64,000 nt of DNA, taken from Daedaleopsis sinensis. Taxonomy: Eukaryota > Basidiomycota > Agaricomycetes > Polyporales > Polyporaceae. The stretch is taken from NCBI GenBank assembly GCA_033807695.1, contig CM066307.1, forward strand, positions 2,418,001-2,482,000. Reading direction: 5' to 3'. This document shows positions 10,747-22,751 of the stretch, in pieces. The position numbers were made by a program, and so were the translations under genes. The stretch's first letter is position 1. Each line of letters begins with the position of its first letter. The notes under the pieces are model-generated. The model was given only the letters and a program-made list of their open reading frames with translations. It was not told the DNA's origin and made no database searches.

Positions 10747-12383
10747 ACGACTCGAGTCGGACTTGGGAGTTGCTCCGGAGTGCCAGCCCAACGGTCACTC
10801 GGGCCGCGGCCCGGGACAGCGGATTCCAGCAACCTGAGCCTCCGGAGTCCAACTGCACACACTCAGGCTGGCCGGGCCCGAACAGGTCCCAAGAGTGAGT
10901 ACTTGAGTCCGAGTCCGGCCGCGGGTAGCTGCCGCCGCATACTCGTTGAACGTTCACTGAGTCATGTCCTAGTAGTATAACAATTCGGGGCCTTACTACT
11001 GACAGGGTAGTATCGACTTGATCTGTAAGATAGCCTTCTAGTACCCAACCATGCCGCCAGGAAGCATGAGGATCTTGATTCGGAGAGGGCGCGACTCAGC
11101 CGCCGGGTTGCGTTCCCTCCGCTGACCCAGCACGCATGCTCCAGATAACTTGGTCGGGGTAACCGCGACCTACGGGGCGGCCTGTCGCGCGACTGTGCGA
11201 GATTGGGGAGACCGTAGGGTATCGCTGACCTTCCCATTGATGGTCTACGAGAGCATCAGTGAATGATCGTAGCCGCAAGGCATACTACATACTAGCGTTC
11301 TGCATCGTGGCAATAATCAGATTCAGCTATCACTGACCTGACACAGAGCACAGCAAACGATCCTGACCAGTCGTTCACTCGACAACGAGGAATCCAGCCT
11401 GCGGACGCCATCTGAATGGCTTGGACCAAGGACTCGGAGCGGGTTCGCGGCATCGAGACCGTGGTACTCACCTTGGAAACGTTTCCATGATCACCGGTAT
11501 TATTCCAATCGTTCTTCGTGTCCATTCGATGTCCTGAGGCAGAAGATGATTGTGTACGAGTCGACCTAGACTTCTTCTTGAGATTGACTAATCGTGGTGG
11601 GGCTTGTTGGTAGGGGATCCGAGTCGGAGGCCACGACAGATCAGCGAACGCTCCCTCGTTTGAAGTCAGTGTTCAGCGCAGGAGGGCCCGCCGCCAGAGT
11701 TGTCTTGATCCGGGAGTATTAGCAACCACGGTAGACACCGCAGGCTCTCGGCCGTTAGCAAGAGAGAAGACAGCAGGAACAAAACCGGATTTTCGAGGCG
11801 TGCCACACCCGGGCCGCGGCGCCTCCTCCGAGTCGGAGTTAGTCGCTGTTATTCCAAGCGGAGTTCCCCCAAGGCTGGTACACTCATGACGCTCAGCGCC
11901 AGGTTCCGATGAACCTGCGGCCTTCTCCTCGCGAATATTTTGCGCCCCGCTGCCAAACCGCGGCTCACTCCGACGTTCAACCGTTTGAACCTGGCTTGAC
12001 AGATAGCGCTCAGTCCATCCTCACGACTTACCGTCACCATCCTCTCCCAGTGGCAGCGTACTGCTGGCAATAGTTTCTGTGGTGTACACCGCAAAACTCG
12101 CCTTGACTCCGACCCGTACTTGCCCTAGGCCTGGTATCGACTGCACGCTCGCGTAGCATTTTCCCATCAGTTTAAACTATCATCTGTCATCCTGGTGACT
12201 GCTCCGAGCCCTTGAACCCGTATTCCGCTTCTTCCTCTATCGGCATCGACAGTGAATTCAGGCACCAAATTGTGGCAGGTTATCCTCCTCGCGCCTCGCC
12301 TCCTATAGTAGACGCCCTCCTGGATTCCAATCCTGTGAGTAGGACTGCCCTCTTTCTCGAATTGTTCCCCACGCAAAGGTCCA
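10747..12383. other. Gene-poor interval with palindromes
   Basis: I see no gene. A perfect 14-bp GC palindrome (CGGGCCGCGGCCCG) lies at 10800-10813. TCCGAGTC octamers occur near 10755, 10910, 11430, 11623 and 11829. The last 200 bp before 12384 are probably the leader of the next gene. Confidence 0.4.
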
Positions 12384-15324
12384 ATGTGCTCACATTTACT
12401 CCAGTGGAGAATTCAAACCATCATGCGGCTTTGCACGTTCTTCCACAATGGTCGAATATATACCTCGCCGACCCGTTCCGAGTTTCCTCCGCAAGGGCTC
12501 CCTCCCCCAAGAGATTCACCATGGGCAATCCCTTCCCCCACAGATGCTTGGGAAAGATGCGGATGGGGCAAACAGTGGCACCCGGAGCTTGCGCTCTACC
12601 CTACCTCCCTGACACCGACTGGAACACTCTTCCGGACCTTACGTTTCTTCCCGAAGACCGAGATTCCTCTTGAAAAACGAACCTTCAAACATCTGACCGT
12701 GTACCGTTTCTCGGATGCCGAGGATTGGAATCGCCTCGAACACTTGCTGCTTCGAGTACGACAGATTCTCCAACATCCTGCCAATATCCTGGTTGGTATC
12801 GATGCAGTTGACATTCCCGGTCCTTCCTCCGAATCATACATGTCTTGGGCCTCCAATCCTGACGTGGTTCGTCATCGGGCGTTCTATGCGCGGAAAAAGT
12901 TTCTCTATAGCGTCGCCATGATTTCCTTCGCTATTGCAGTTCTCGCGCTTCGCCCCGGAGGCGAACATGGATGGTATAATCTTCTGCTCGAGAACGGTCT
13001 AGAGGCTCATCTTGTCGACCAACTATCATCCAGTGTTATCTCCGACTTTGGCCGCGATAATCCCCGAGCCGGAATCTTCCTTGACCCATCGTGCTGCCCG
13101 TGGCCCCAATGGATCCCCGCCCTCATGCATGCGGACGTTCCCCTCTTTATTGATTGGGGACCCGTGGGGTCATTGGAACGACCCCTTGCTGCGCAGCTGA
13201 AGCGCCTTTGTCCAGACGCCCTGCAAGTGGAACAGGCACTGGCTCCCCCGTCGCCTTCTAGCAATGAGAAACCACTATCCTGGCCATGGAGACTTCGGGA
13301 AGGGATGAATTGGCTGGCTGGTACCTCACGAGCCGAGACATCCGACTCCGATACCTCTCCCTCTTTGACAGCTCTCCAGAGGAGGAAGTTTACCTGGAAT
13401 GGTTTGGAGGTGCACGAAGGCGAGCACATACCCTTTCCCCCAAAGTTCGATGCGAAGGAGACACCCGGCACATTCTTCACTCGACGAGCGGCCTACAGAC
13501 AGCACTTCATTGACTATTTCGAGTCCCCTCGTCAGAGAAGCGTACGTCTGCAGCAGGAGAGAGACGCAGGGCGCTATCTGTTTCATCAGAAAAGTCATGC
13601 TGAGCTTTTTGAATGGGACTTTAATGATGAAACAATGTCTTGGCGTCGTCGCTCGGTACCCCGCGAGAATCGTCTGAGGGTCTGGAGGTTGTACGATCGA
13701 TCCTCGAAACGTTACGACTCTGTAGCTATTGAATGGGATCTCGCCCCCTTTCTCAAGAGCGCCCGGGAGTGTACGACACCTTCCATCGGCCCACTCCATC
13801 GGGATCTCACGGATGACAAGGATCCTGACTGCATCGCCAACGAATCAGGAACCGATGACACCCTCTTTCGCGACGAGGATTATTGCCTCAACCCGCCTCC
13901 CCCGGACCGGCGTGACGTTCCGAGTCAGTCTAACGAGGATAACTTTGACGAAACTATAATCGTCGACTCCCTCCCAGGTCCCACTCGAATCAATCGCTCT
14001 GCCGCCACCGCTGTCGAGCTCGAAGATGGGGAGTTGCCTTCTGAACCGCCGGTATACACTGATGACGACCAGGAGGTGCCGAATGTCATAGATCTCGTCG
14101 ACGTCGCAAGGACACGCCATGCTCTCACGTTGGAACCTATCTCTATCCCCACAAATACCGAGCCCCTCAACATCGTCGAAATATGCAGAGTCTTTGGCTA
14201 CTACGTCCCATTCCATGGCTCCAACGTTGTATCAGAAGATACTGCTCGCGGCTCCTTGTTCTCCACGTGGGTGACGAGCATGGGCCGCCGCATAGACTCG
14301 AATTCACCACTACCAGCGAGGACCTCGTGGCTACTGCACCCGCAGAACCATAGAATTCTCAGCGAAGAGGTCCAACTGTCCGGCATACGATTCTTCCGGA
14401 TGCGTGCACCGAGGGCAGACTCGACCCATGCAATGAGAGTGTGGGGGCTACGTAATAAGGAGAAGAGATGTGATAGCCGTGGGCCTACTATCATCGCTGT
14501 CGAGGATCCGACGACAGTGCTAGCAATAATTCGCAGTTTCAAGCGCCTCGGCGATGATGTTGTACGATGGTTGGCAGGCTCAGGTTGTTATCTTTAACCC
14601 AATGTTTAAGACGGTGTTGCTGATACTCCTATGATCAGGTATCGCCTTCTACCGCATGGTCTACGCTCGGTCAGAGTTGACAGCGACCGAATCGGGCGGG
14701 GTGTCAGCAAATATACGACTTCCTCCACTTCGGCTTATCTCACGCCCTCTCCGCCATGCATTTACCGCGGACGACTATCGTTCGTATGAGGAGGCTCGAG
14801 ATCATCTGCTCAGGAGCTCCAGTCGGGTGTCGAAAGCCGCACTGTTGGCTGGAGGGATTCTCTGGAGATTGGCCATAGAGGCGGTGGTGCCGGACGTTTT
14901 ACTGGAGGAACCGGACTGCGTTTCAGGAGCGCAAGCATATGGCCATCAGCTCCTTCAAGATGGTGACTTGTACATCGGCGATGCCCTCACCCGCGACGAG
15001 ATTCAGGTCCTCATTGGAATGTATGTCGTCACTGGCCACGATCGGAGCAATCCCGACAATTCAGCCTTCCCCATGTGGTGGCCCGATCCGGCGCGATATG
15101 ATGAGTCGTCTTTGGATTACGGATGTTGGACTCCCGTGGATGAACACTGGTATCGGGCACTGCGGGAGAAGTATCGACTTGGTCAAGCCCAGCCGAAGGT
15201 GGCGAGAGCATGGAGAACCTCACTGCGCAACCGGGACAAGAGGTCTCGATTCCTGATGACGCGATCCCGCTCCTTAGCCCAAGCGTTTCTAGATGGCTTC
15301 CTGGATTCCTCGTTGTCGAGTTAA
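12384..15324 (+). CDS. Large conserved hypothetical protein (about 960 aa, two exons)
   Basis: Exon 1 is one open frame of 737 codons. It joins in frame to a 222-codon exon through a short intron of about 57 bp with a GTTGTT donor (14583) and an ATCAG acceptor (14638), giving WLAGSGIAFYRMVY across the junction. Features: an N-terminal block RCGWGKQWHPELALYP; RFSDAEDWNRLEHLLLRVRQ; a hydrophobic segment after RKKFLYSVA (ISFAIAVLAL, about residues 180-200), possibly membrane-associated; a charged linker; and a C-terminal WWPDPARYDESS block. From memory it resembles a family expanded in Agaricomycetes with no assigned function. Codon use and the absence of stops contrast with the decayed DNA around it. 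The start could instead be the downstream ATG at 12423. It lies between inverted repeat copies A and B. Confidence 0.72.
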
Positions 15325-15733
15325 TGGCTGATCAGGATACTTTCCTTTGCTCTGTACCAAGGTAGATGATAGCTGTGTCCGAATATTCGAGTCGTCACGA
15401 TGTAAACTAATGTTCTGTGACAGATATGAGCTTCCGCGCATTGGCACGTGTGTACTAAACATGCCGCACTGAGGCTCCCGGGCCGTTAACTGAATGAGAA
15501 TGTTACAATAGTACCCGGTTAGTAATGATTGCATCGCTATGCATCTGACCTGACCGCACCACGGACACGGACAACTGTGACTATGTTTCGGGAAATTTCC
15601 AGTGTGCTGGCGGTATGGCTGAGTACAGGATAGGATTGTCACGGTATGCATCAAGTTGGTACTTAGTATTTGACCGTGGCATTCCGAGTCAGCGCGGTAG
15701 GCATTCATTCAAGATAGTACATCATACAAGCGT
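15325..15733. other. Non-coding interval ending in a short direct repeat
   Basis: No gene seen. The last 40 bp (about 15694-15733, GCATTCATTCAAGATA... to ATACAAGCG) duplicate 16010-16049 and correspond to the 3' flank of gene 1. The two copies bracket the RFC1 scrap in repeat B and mark a rearrangement junction at 15733/15734. Confidence 0.55.
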
Positions 15734-15795
15734 CTATCCAGACGCATACAAACTACTCGAAAGCACCGTAACGGCGAACCGCCCCCTATTCCGAG

Positions 15796-15960
15796 TCGGA
15801 ATGCGGCCTAGTGGGGTAACCCTCCTCCAAGGTGCGTTCATCCTGCAAGGCGGCCGCTTCGTTCGTCGTCGTTGGCGCCGACGCTGGTCTGAGCGAGCTC
15901 AAAGCGACCGAGAAGTACAAGCTGAAGACGGTCGATGAGGACGGCTTCGTGATCGGCACG
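15796..15960 (+). pseudogene. RFC1 BRCT scrap, copy B
   Basis: Only the BRCT end remains (SFVVVGADAGLSELKATEKY to DGFVIGT). After the codons for IGT the sequence jumps to what in copy C lies about 735 bp further on, removing the AAA+ part. Confidence 0.65.
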
Positions 15961-16151
15961 GCAAATACGTGCGGCGCCGACTCGGACTTCAGGTGGCTCT
16001 CCGAGTCATCGCGGTAAGCATTCATTCAAGATAATACATCATACAAGCGGGCATGCAATCTATACATCATCACCAACACGACGAGCAGGTTTGTGGGTAC
16101 ATTCGCGCAGCATGACGGTCGTGCTTCTCACCAACCCTCCCCTCAGCGACA

Positions 16152-16755
16152 TCAATGTTGTTGCATCCGGGCTTGGGTCTGAGCAGCGACATACTGCCTG
16201 ATTTGCGTCCGCAACTGGTTCACGGTCGTCCCCCTATGGACATGTAGTCAGCTCATCAAACATGCGCGCCAGCTCCCCATGCGAAATGCCACTCACGGTC
16301 TAGCCGCGGCGGCGGCGATCAGTTTCTGCTCCAAAGTATTGAAGGCAGTGTTCTTCAGGGCCTCGACGGGCTCGCGAATCGTAAGATAGAAGGACTCGAT
16401 AAGCCACGCTGCCCGGCCGTGCAACTGTGAGAGCGCCGCGAAGTACTTCTGGAGCAGATAGTTTGCGTGGCAAACTTGGTGGAAGGCTCCAGCGGAATTA
16501 TTATTGATGGACACGAGCATCTCTGCGGATGTTCAGTCGACACAGCGTGTAGTCACTCATAAGATACTCACCGCGCCCCGTCATCGACTCGCACTTCTCA
16601 ATCACAGGATATCCTTCGTCATGGGCGAACGTGTCTGATTCGGGCCTTTTTGTCTGATCGCCGGGCGACGTGATGACCAGCGCTACTGGCATGGGATGGG
16701 AGGGATCGGTGAGGCTGGGAGGCTCGAAGTTCTCGTTGGACGAAGGGGTGGCCAT
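16152..16755 (-). CDS. R1 gene 1, copy B: divergent version of the unknown protein
   Basis: Three-exon model: 16755-16572, 16522-16297 and 16233-16152, about 163 aa, all junctions GT-AG and in frame. It starts MATPSSNENFEPPSLTDP and then gives SPGDQTKRPESDTFAHDEGY. The middle exon is strongly helical (HANYLLQKYFAALSQLHG, EALKNTAFNTLEQKL) and the end is TTVNQLRTQIRQYV and RMQQH. No known domain, signal peptide or membrane segment is seen. The promoter block (TATACATATA and CATCTCCATCTCC) and the 3' flank are shared with copies A and C, but the coding DNA is not, apart from an NFxPP-like start. Either the gene diverged extremely far or the cassette was replaced. Function unknown. Confidence 0.5.
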
Positions 16756-17853
16756 TGTGACAAGCGGAGTGCGTCAGATCTCGAGGATGGAGATGGAGAT
16801 GGCTCTTACGCTGGATGGCGAGGGCGCGTATATGTATACGGGGCGTCTACGGTTGGCGCGGCGACTCGGAGGTTGACGCGTTTACGACCGCCCTCCATGC
16901 GTGACTGCCGCGTCTAGTATCCTAGAATCTCGCCGCGGCACTTGCAGCACTTCGAGCAAGCACGGTCCCCATCTCGACACCTACTGTGAGTACTCTCAGG
17001 TCAGACTCAGTCGCATTTACGTGGACCGTTCCCAAATCGAACCTGCGATTATTAGGTCAGGCGGCATCCGACTGGCTACAAGCCATCCTAGTCATTGAAC
17101 TACCTCGATGGCGACTCACGCTGCACACGTACCTGTCGCTGAAAACTTGGGGTTCGGACGGTGCGTTCCGGAGTTCGGACGACGATGCGCACCCAACGGT
17201 TGGGGCGTGCACTGCCGCGTGTCACGGCGAGGACCACAGAGAATTACGTACAATACTGCATTTCTCGAGGACTGCGGCTGCGGTGCGGTGCGCCGTAGTT
17301 GAATTCCTGTCGTATTTACCAGGGTACTGACTTTATAATATCAGATCTAGGAGTCACGATGTATTCCGTCCGTCAGCGACCGAGTCGGCCGCTTTACACA
17401 TGCGCACGTCGAGGACTCGATGTGCACATCAAGGAGTACCAGGGTTGTTATCTGATTGACACCCACGAGCACACGGGCCTCCAGGTTCGCAATTCGGAAG
17501 CGACGGTCGCTCAGCTGAGGGTCAGCCGCCGTAGTCACCGTGCGTCCGCGCAACACCCGGAAGAATTCTCGCCGAACGCTCTAACTGAAAGGTAGTGTGC
17601 CCGAGTCATTAATGGCAGCCTCCAGGCTTGAACGTTCAAGCCCTAGCCCCTCGCTACCCTCGATCGCGTGCATTTCTGCCAAGTAAACCGTACATTGTTC
17701 TTCCAATTCAGGCGCGAATGGTTGAACTCGAAATGTCGCGTTCGCGGCGCGCGCTTGGCATTCACGTAATGTTCCTTCATCCCATCATGAAAGCGAGTAA
17801 GTGACTACTTGTTCTTTCTGGGTATTGCTCGTCATCCCGGGCCGAGAGTACTT

Positions 17854-17890
17854 CCCGGGGAAGTAGGCAGTAAAGACGCTCTTCCCCGGG
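17854..17890. repeat. Perfect 10-bp stem hairpin in R1, copy B
   Basis: CCCGGGGAAG and its exact reverse complement around a 17-nt loop, as in copies A and C. Confidence 0.72.
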
Positions 17891-18137
17891 GCTCTCGCAG
17901 CCAGAGCCAGGCGGTGTTTTCCAAATTCCCTCCGGCGAGTGGAACTACAGGAGTGGCTAACATGTACCGCCTTAATCGCGCCAGGATCGGAGTTACAACT
18001 CTATATGATTGGACCATATAACCGTTCGCGGCTTCTTTCAGACGCCGCCTCACTTCACTCTCCTACCACTGCCAGCACCACCGCGACCGACCCCTCTGCC
18101 TCTAGCCTTTCAACTTTTACCGACCGTGCCCTCCGCC

Positions 18138-18705
18138 ATGATGCTCGCTCAGCAGCCGCAGTTGAAGGTCTTTCCTCCGGCCTTGGCTGGGTTCTTGTTC
18201 CAGGACTCTGATGAGAAAGATGGTGGTAAGTCTCGCACATCGTCCCGTCCGTTGCAGGATCTCACTCTGGAGGTGTAGGGATGAACACCGACTCTGTCAT
18301 CTTACCCGAGATGGTCAAGATCCATGACGAGTACCAAGACTACATAAACGTTCTTCGCGAAATCGAGGCGTTCTACGCTTTAGGTTTGCATAAGTTTCCG
18401 TGAGTCCCTTTTGTGTTTCCTCGCTGATGTAGGATCGTTAACTAACTTTATGTTCGTGACTCGTAGTAGCTTCGCGGCCAACGACAGTGTCAACTGCGCC
18501 ACTGGCAGCAGCACCAGCGAGCAGCGGTCGCGGTATGTGTACTTCATGCTTATGCGAGGTGGATCACTACTAACACTCCAGTAGCGACTCGGACAACGTG
18601 AACAAGGGCAACGACAACCACGGCAAAGCGGCTGCTCACAATAACGAGGTCGATGCATCGTCTTGCAAGCACGTCTCTCGGGCCACTGCGCGGCGTCAGA
18701 CGTAA
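18138..18705 (+). CDS. R1 gene 2, copy B
   Basis: Four exons: 18138-18225, 18279-18399, 18477-18532 and 18592-18705, with canonical splice sites. Exons 1-3 match copies A and C. The last exon gives SDSDNVNKGNDNHGKAAAH and ends ATARRQT at a TAA. It is identical to copy C and very different from copy A. The protein is small (about 125 aa) and Ser/Asn/Asp-rich towards the C-terminus, with no recognised domain. It follows a CT-rich leader typical of fungal promoters and is transcribed away from gene 1. Function unknown. Confidence 0.5.
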
Positions 18706-18918
18706 GCTCTACAGGACAGCCTGAGTGCCGCGAGGTTGTCGTGCGTAGAGAGAAGAGCAATCTGGTCCCAATGTATCAGCTCCGTCTTGGAAGCGTGTTC
18801 CGATGTGCATTACAGATGTAGTATCATATGCCATAGCGATGTGTATCCGTGTTGTACCATCAGCTTTTCATGTTCAAGTTCGCGAGATGTCTCCCGGGCC
18901 CGTCCTCCAGGATTCTAG

Positions 18919-19910
18919 TGTGCCGCGAGCTCTACCTTGTTGTGGTTATGCATACATGCCGTAAGGATATTGGTCACATAGGCCAGTTGGATTAATGTGA
19001 ACCGCATGGTCGGGTCTGTATGTTCGAATCCGGCCGTTGTTCATATATTTTGCTCGGGTCAGCGTTAATGTGTTATAGCCGCCGTATATATTTTAGCCGC
19101 CGGTTACGCCAGCGTTCTCAATCCCGGAGTCCTCCCCCTAGCCCTCCTCCGTCATCATCACCGTGCGGACAGTGAGCACACAGGTTAGCCCGGCGTGCAG
19201 AAATTTGGCAATTTGCCAAATGGACGCATGCAAAGCGCTGCGTGCTCGCTGAAACACGATCTCCAGTTGTCTTCTGGCCACTTCATTTTCGAACACGACA
19301 CCCGCTACGACCGTGACTGGACGCTTGCAATGCACATTGGGGCTATTACTCCTACTGCTGCCTCTCATATCGATTTCTACCACCCTGACTGCGGTGTAAC
19401 CGTGGTCGTTCGGGCCTCAAACACAAGTCTCTCCCGTCGCATGCCCAGGTGGTCACCGCTTCGCGAATGCCTCTGGAGGTTATGTGCTGCAAGTGTGTAT
19501 TGATCGTCTTCTCGCTCGCTGGTATGGTACCCATCACTCCACAGGAACTGCATGCTTCCTGTAGTAGATGCACGCGAGGTCTGGCCCTGTGGCGACGCTC
19601 TCAAGAGCGACACTGGCAGCTGGTAGGAGAGCGGTGAGTCCTCAAGGTGAATGCCGAATTGACAGTGTTCTGACTCTGCTCTGTCGATAGATGCCTGCGC
19701 ATCACGATGCTTGGACGCAAACACGATGCAGTGCGAAGGGTTGTAGGTTTCTGTGCCCATATGTGGTAATTCAGATCGACTCGGACAGGTGAGTTTTACC
19801 CGTCACGAGCTTCTTCACCCTGTGTCTCATCCGTTGTTGTCCTCGCTGGTGAGATTATCACTCGGAGAAGGTGGCATAGTCGTTTGGATATACCTGGGGT
19901 ACGTTCTAGC
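18919..19910 (+). repeat. Repeat R2, copy B
   Basis: About 1 kb, shared with 26729-27568 (copy C, cut short) and 36533-37521 (copy D, alone). It contains a near-palindrome, ATTTGGCAA-T-TTGCCAAAT (19203-19221), in all three copies. Just before it lies TAGCCCGGCGTGCAGAA, also present near the outer end of R1 in copy C (about 22642) with only one or two changes in copy A. Minus-strand open frames occur (for example 19377-19760) but I cannot assign a function. Copies differ by small indels, including a 6-bp one near 19381. Confidence 0.8.
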
Positions 19911-20002
19911 TCATCACTCGCTCCGAGTTCTCGCGGAAGCACCTGACATTGTTACATCAAGAATATCAATGCGACAAGAATACAACAACGACAGTCGTTA
20001 CT

Positions 20003-20991
20003 TCAGACCCCTCCGTTAGTGCAAGGACATTTGTGGCAAGTGAATGCAAATCGCGTCGTGATATCACCGCAACGTCTGCATCTCACGAATAGCTGATTAA
20101 AAGTCGATTCTGGTATGCCCGCATTATGTCTTGCGTCGAGCTTTTTGAGCGATTCGTGGTAACCAACGGGGCGAGGCAGTATTCCACGTCCGGGTCTTAC
20201 TCGTGCCAATCGAGTTTGGACTGTACATAGAACTCAGTGCGGACTGAAACTTAAGGTTATCACGTTCCTTACCGTTGTCTGAATCCCGTCCCAGTCCTAT
20301 GCATAGATATGAGACCTCTCGACCCCTCGCCTGGCAAATATACTCACCGCAGCAGTCCTGATGGGCGGAATAACCTTGGCCTAGCGAATCAGCCGTGACA
20401 GTTTCTGCTCCGACGTGAGTTGTAGTCCAACCACGTCGGTGTCCGCCCAACATGCAACTCACGTGGATCGAAGTGCTGCACCACTTCTTTGTCAAAGATG
20501 TTCTCTGTCTCCTCGGAGCGGTGGTAAATTGGTTGTGGTTGATCTTTGCTTCGGTCTGCCGAGGTGCATATCACTACTTGTCACTGTGAATGCTGTGTGA
20601 GCTCACTCACCACGTTCCGGGTAACACTTTAGCTCAAGCTTCGGGTTTTTGTAGATCCGGTCCAGAAACACTTCACGAGCACGCAGTGAGCTTGGAGTGT
20701 CTTACGCAACAACGCGTAGCACGCCTACCAATGTATCCGCAACGGCCCTTAGCGCACAAGGCGACACACTCCCCAGACCACGGGCCATCGCGAAGGATTA
20801 GCACGGCTGCCTCGACCAACTCTGATGTGCCTCGTAATACTCGCGGACACAAACAACACGGGTTGCTGATCCTGTGTGTCATCCGGTGACGCCGTAGTTC
20901 CTCTGGGGGAATAGCGACACCGTTGACTCTGGTTGGCCTGTTTGACGGTAAGAAATGTATTCATTGTTTGGGAAATATGAGAAAGTTTCAC
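20003..20991 (-). CDS. Hypothetical protein with two Cys-rich motifs (possibly broken)
   Basis: Minus-strand pieces resemble a short Agaricomycete family of unknown function. The upstream piece has LILRDGPWSGECVALCAKG followed by RCGYI. The middle piece has EETENIFDKEVVQHFDP before a GTGAGT donor. The C-terminal piece has SLKKLDARHNAGIPEST and a zinc-ribbon-like end, C-x2-C...H-x2-C (VRCRRCGDITTRFAFTCHKC). Splice joins between the pieces are uncertain and some frames do not connect cleanly, so the gene may be decayed. A DNA- or protein-binding zinc motif is inferred from the Cys/His spacing only. Confidence 0.42.
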
Positions 20992-22567
20992 TCACCAGAG
21001 CCATGCGCAGAGTATGTCTCTCTGAGAATCGTATTGAAGAACTTCGGTTTGAGTTCCTCGAGCAAGAGCTAGATAAGTTTGATGGCTGTTAAACGGCATA
21101 GCGGGTAGCGCATCCGGGATGTTGGCTCGAACGGAGACCCGATCTCAAGCAGCCTTATATGCGTTACGGTAGGTCTGTAGGGCCGAAGCCGTCCTTGGAC
21201 ATGTCGCAAGTACTTTGCTACTGTTTGGGGACCATCCGAGTCTCGGAGCATGTGCGTTGGCACTTACAAGCGTCTCCTCGAGCGAAGACACACGTAACCA
21301 TGACGTAGCCCTTCCGCAAGTTAAGGTATAATTTGGAGCTCTAACAATCCACATCCAGCATGTTGTCTCCACAAACATATGCCAGCCTTACATAGTTCCG
21401 ACAGAGTCGACCGTGTTCCTGTTAGTGAGCTCCACTACACATGGGAGGTGACAATGTCGTAAGTGCAACGCGCAGCCTTGGCACCAAGTGGGCGCATTGC
21501 AAATTGTCGACAGCTGCATTATGCGCGCGTCCCTCGGTGAACCGTTCTCGACTCGAAGAATGCACTCTTCCTGAAACTCGATGCCTTTCGGCGACTCAGT
21601 TGTGGATACCAGTGCCTCACCCTGGAGATCGAGGGCGATGACGTGACCGGGCTACCACTTGCAAGATGGTTGATATAGAGGCGGAGCGATGTCAATTGCT
21701 CTAGTTAGCCCAAAGGAGGACCGCAACCTGTAGAATCAAACACACTTTCCAAGCGTACAGCTGCTTCCGCCTACGGTTCTGTCCCGTCACGCTGATTCTA
21801 TTTTATGTGACAGACCCATCATACGATCTATACTACTCCATGTCGACTCATCCACGACCTGAGGACAACGAGCGTTTGACCGGTCCACTGTCCCCGACGG
21901 TGTATCCTCTCAACATCGACAGCACGGCGATAGCACGTTCAGATGGTGCTACTGTAACGTATGTAAAGCATTGTGAAAGCTGGCTGCGTAGGTTATCGAT
22001 GACTAACGATTGTCCCCAAGTCCTACTAGAAACTTCGACCTGATGGTTATACCGGTCATATACTATACGTCCAGCGACCTCGAAGAACAAGCGACATATA
22101 TGCGGAGAGACAAACGTGACCGGGCGCGCGGTTGTCACATCTGCAGGAGATGACATGCTCGATCGGGGTGAACTAAATGTAACGTGACGACGACATATTG
22201 TACTTGACAAACACCTGCTCCTCGGCTACCACTGTTCGTTCCTTGCAGCAGCATAGAATACACGCGATCGGAACCGTTGTAGATGTTTGGGTGCCGGCTC
22301 TACTTAAATCGATATCGAGGAACGCTCTGCAAACTCCACGCCATTTTGCATATCCGTATTTCTTCGCGCATCTTTCACAAGCATCCGAAGCGCAAGAGGA
22401 TGGCCAATGGTGAATCCCTTGGCGGAGAAAAATCGGAACGGGTCAGTGCGATGTGACAGTATCAGACATCTGCGTCGTGGTCACGTACCAGAAAATGCTA
22501 GTTCCAGATTCCAGTCACAGTACTGACGGTCAACGATGTCGTCTACGGCAATTCGCTTGAGAGTAAG
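20992..22567. other. Gene-poor interval
   Basis: No supported gene. Minus-strand frames at 21069-21378 might be 5' exons of the Cys-rich gene to the left. The stretch just before 22568 ends in what may be an exon with a GTAAGT donor (22563) running into repeat C. Confidence 0.35.
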
Positions 22568-22751
22568 TGACCTTTGTTGAAATACTAGCGTCTGACTATG
22601 ATCTTGGCAACAGTACGTGGCAACGAGAGCTGCCTACGGAATAGCCCGGCGTGCAGAAGGTCCTGCACTTACATCTATCCAGACGCATACAAACTACTCG
22701 AAAGCACCGTAGCGGCGAACCGCCCCCTATTCCGAGTCGGAATGCGGCCTA

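Larger units (their letters stand above)
15734..18590 (+). repeat. Repeat R1, copy B (rearranged)
   Basis: Matches copy C in three blocks: 15734-15960 to 22674-22900; 15961-16115 to about 23635-23795; and about 16780 onwards to about 24470 onwards. Compared with C it lacks most of the RFC1 piece (about 735 bp), lacks about 127 bp of the spacer (C 25275-25401), and has unrelated sequence of about 640 bp in place of gene 1. To the right of the spacer deletion B and C stay collinear (offset 7810) through repeat R2. Confidence 0.88.
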
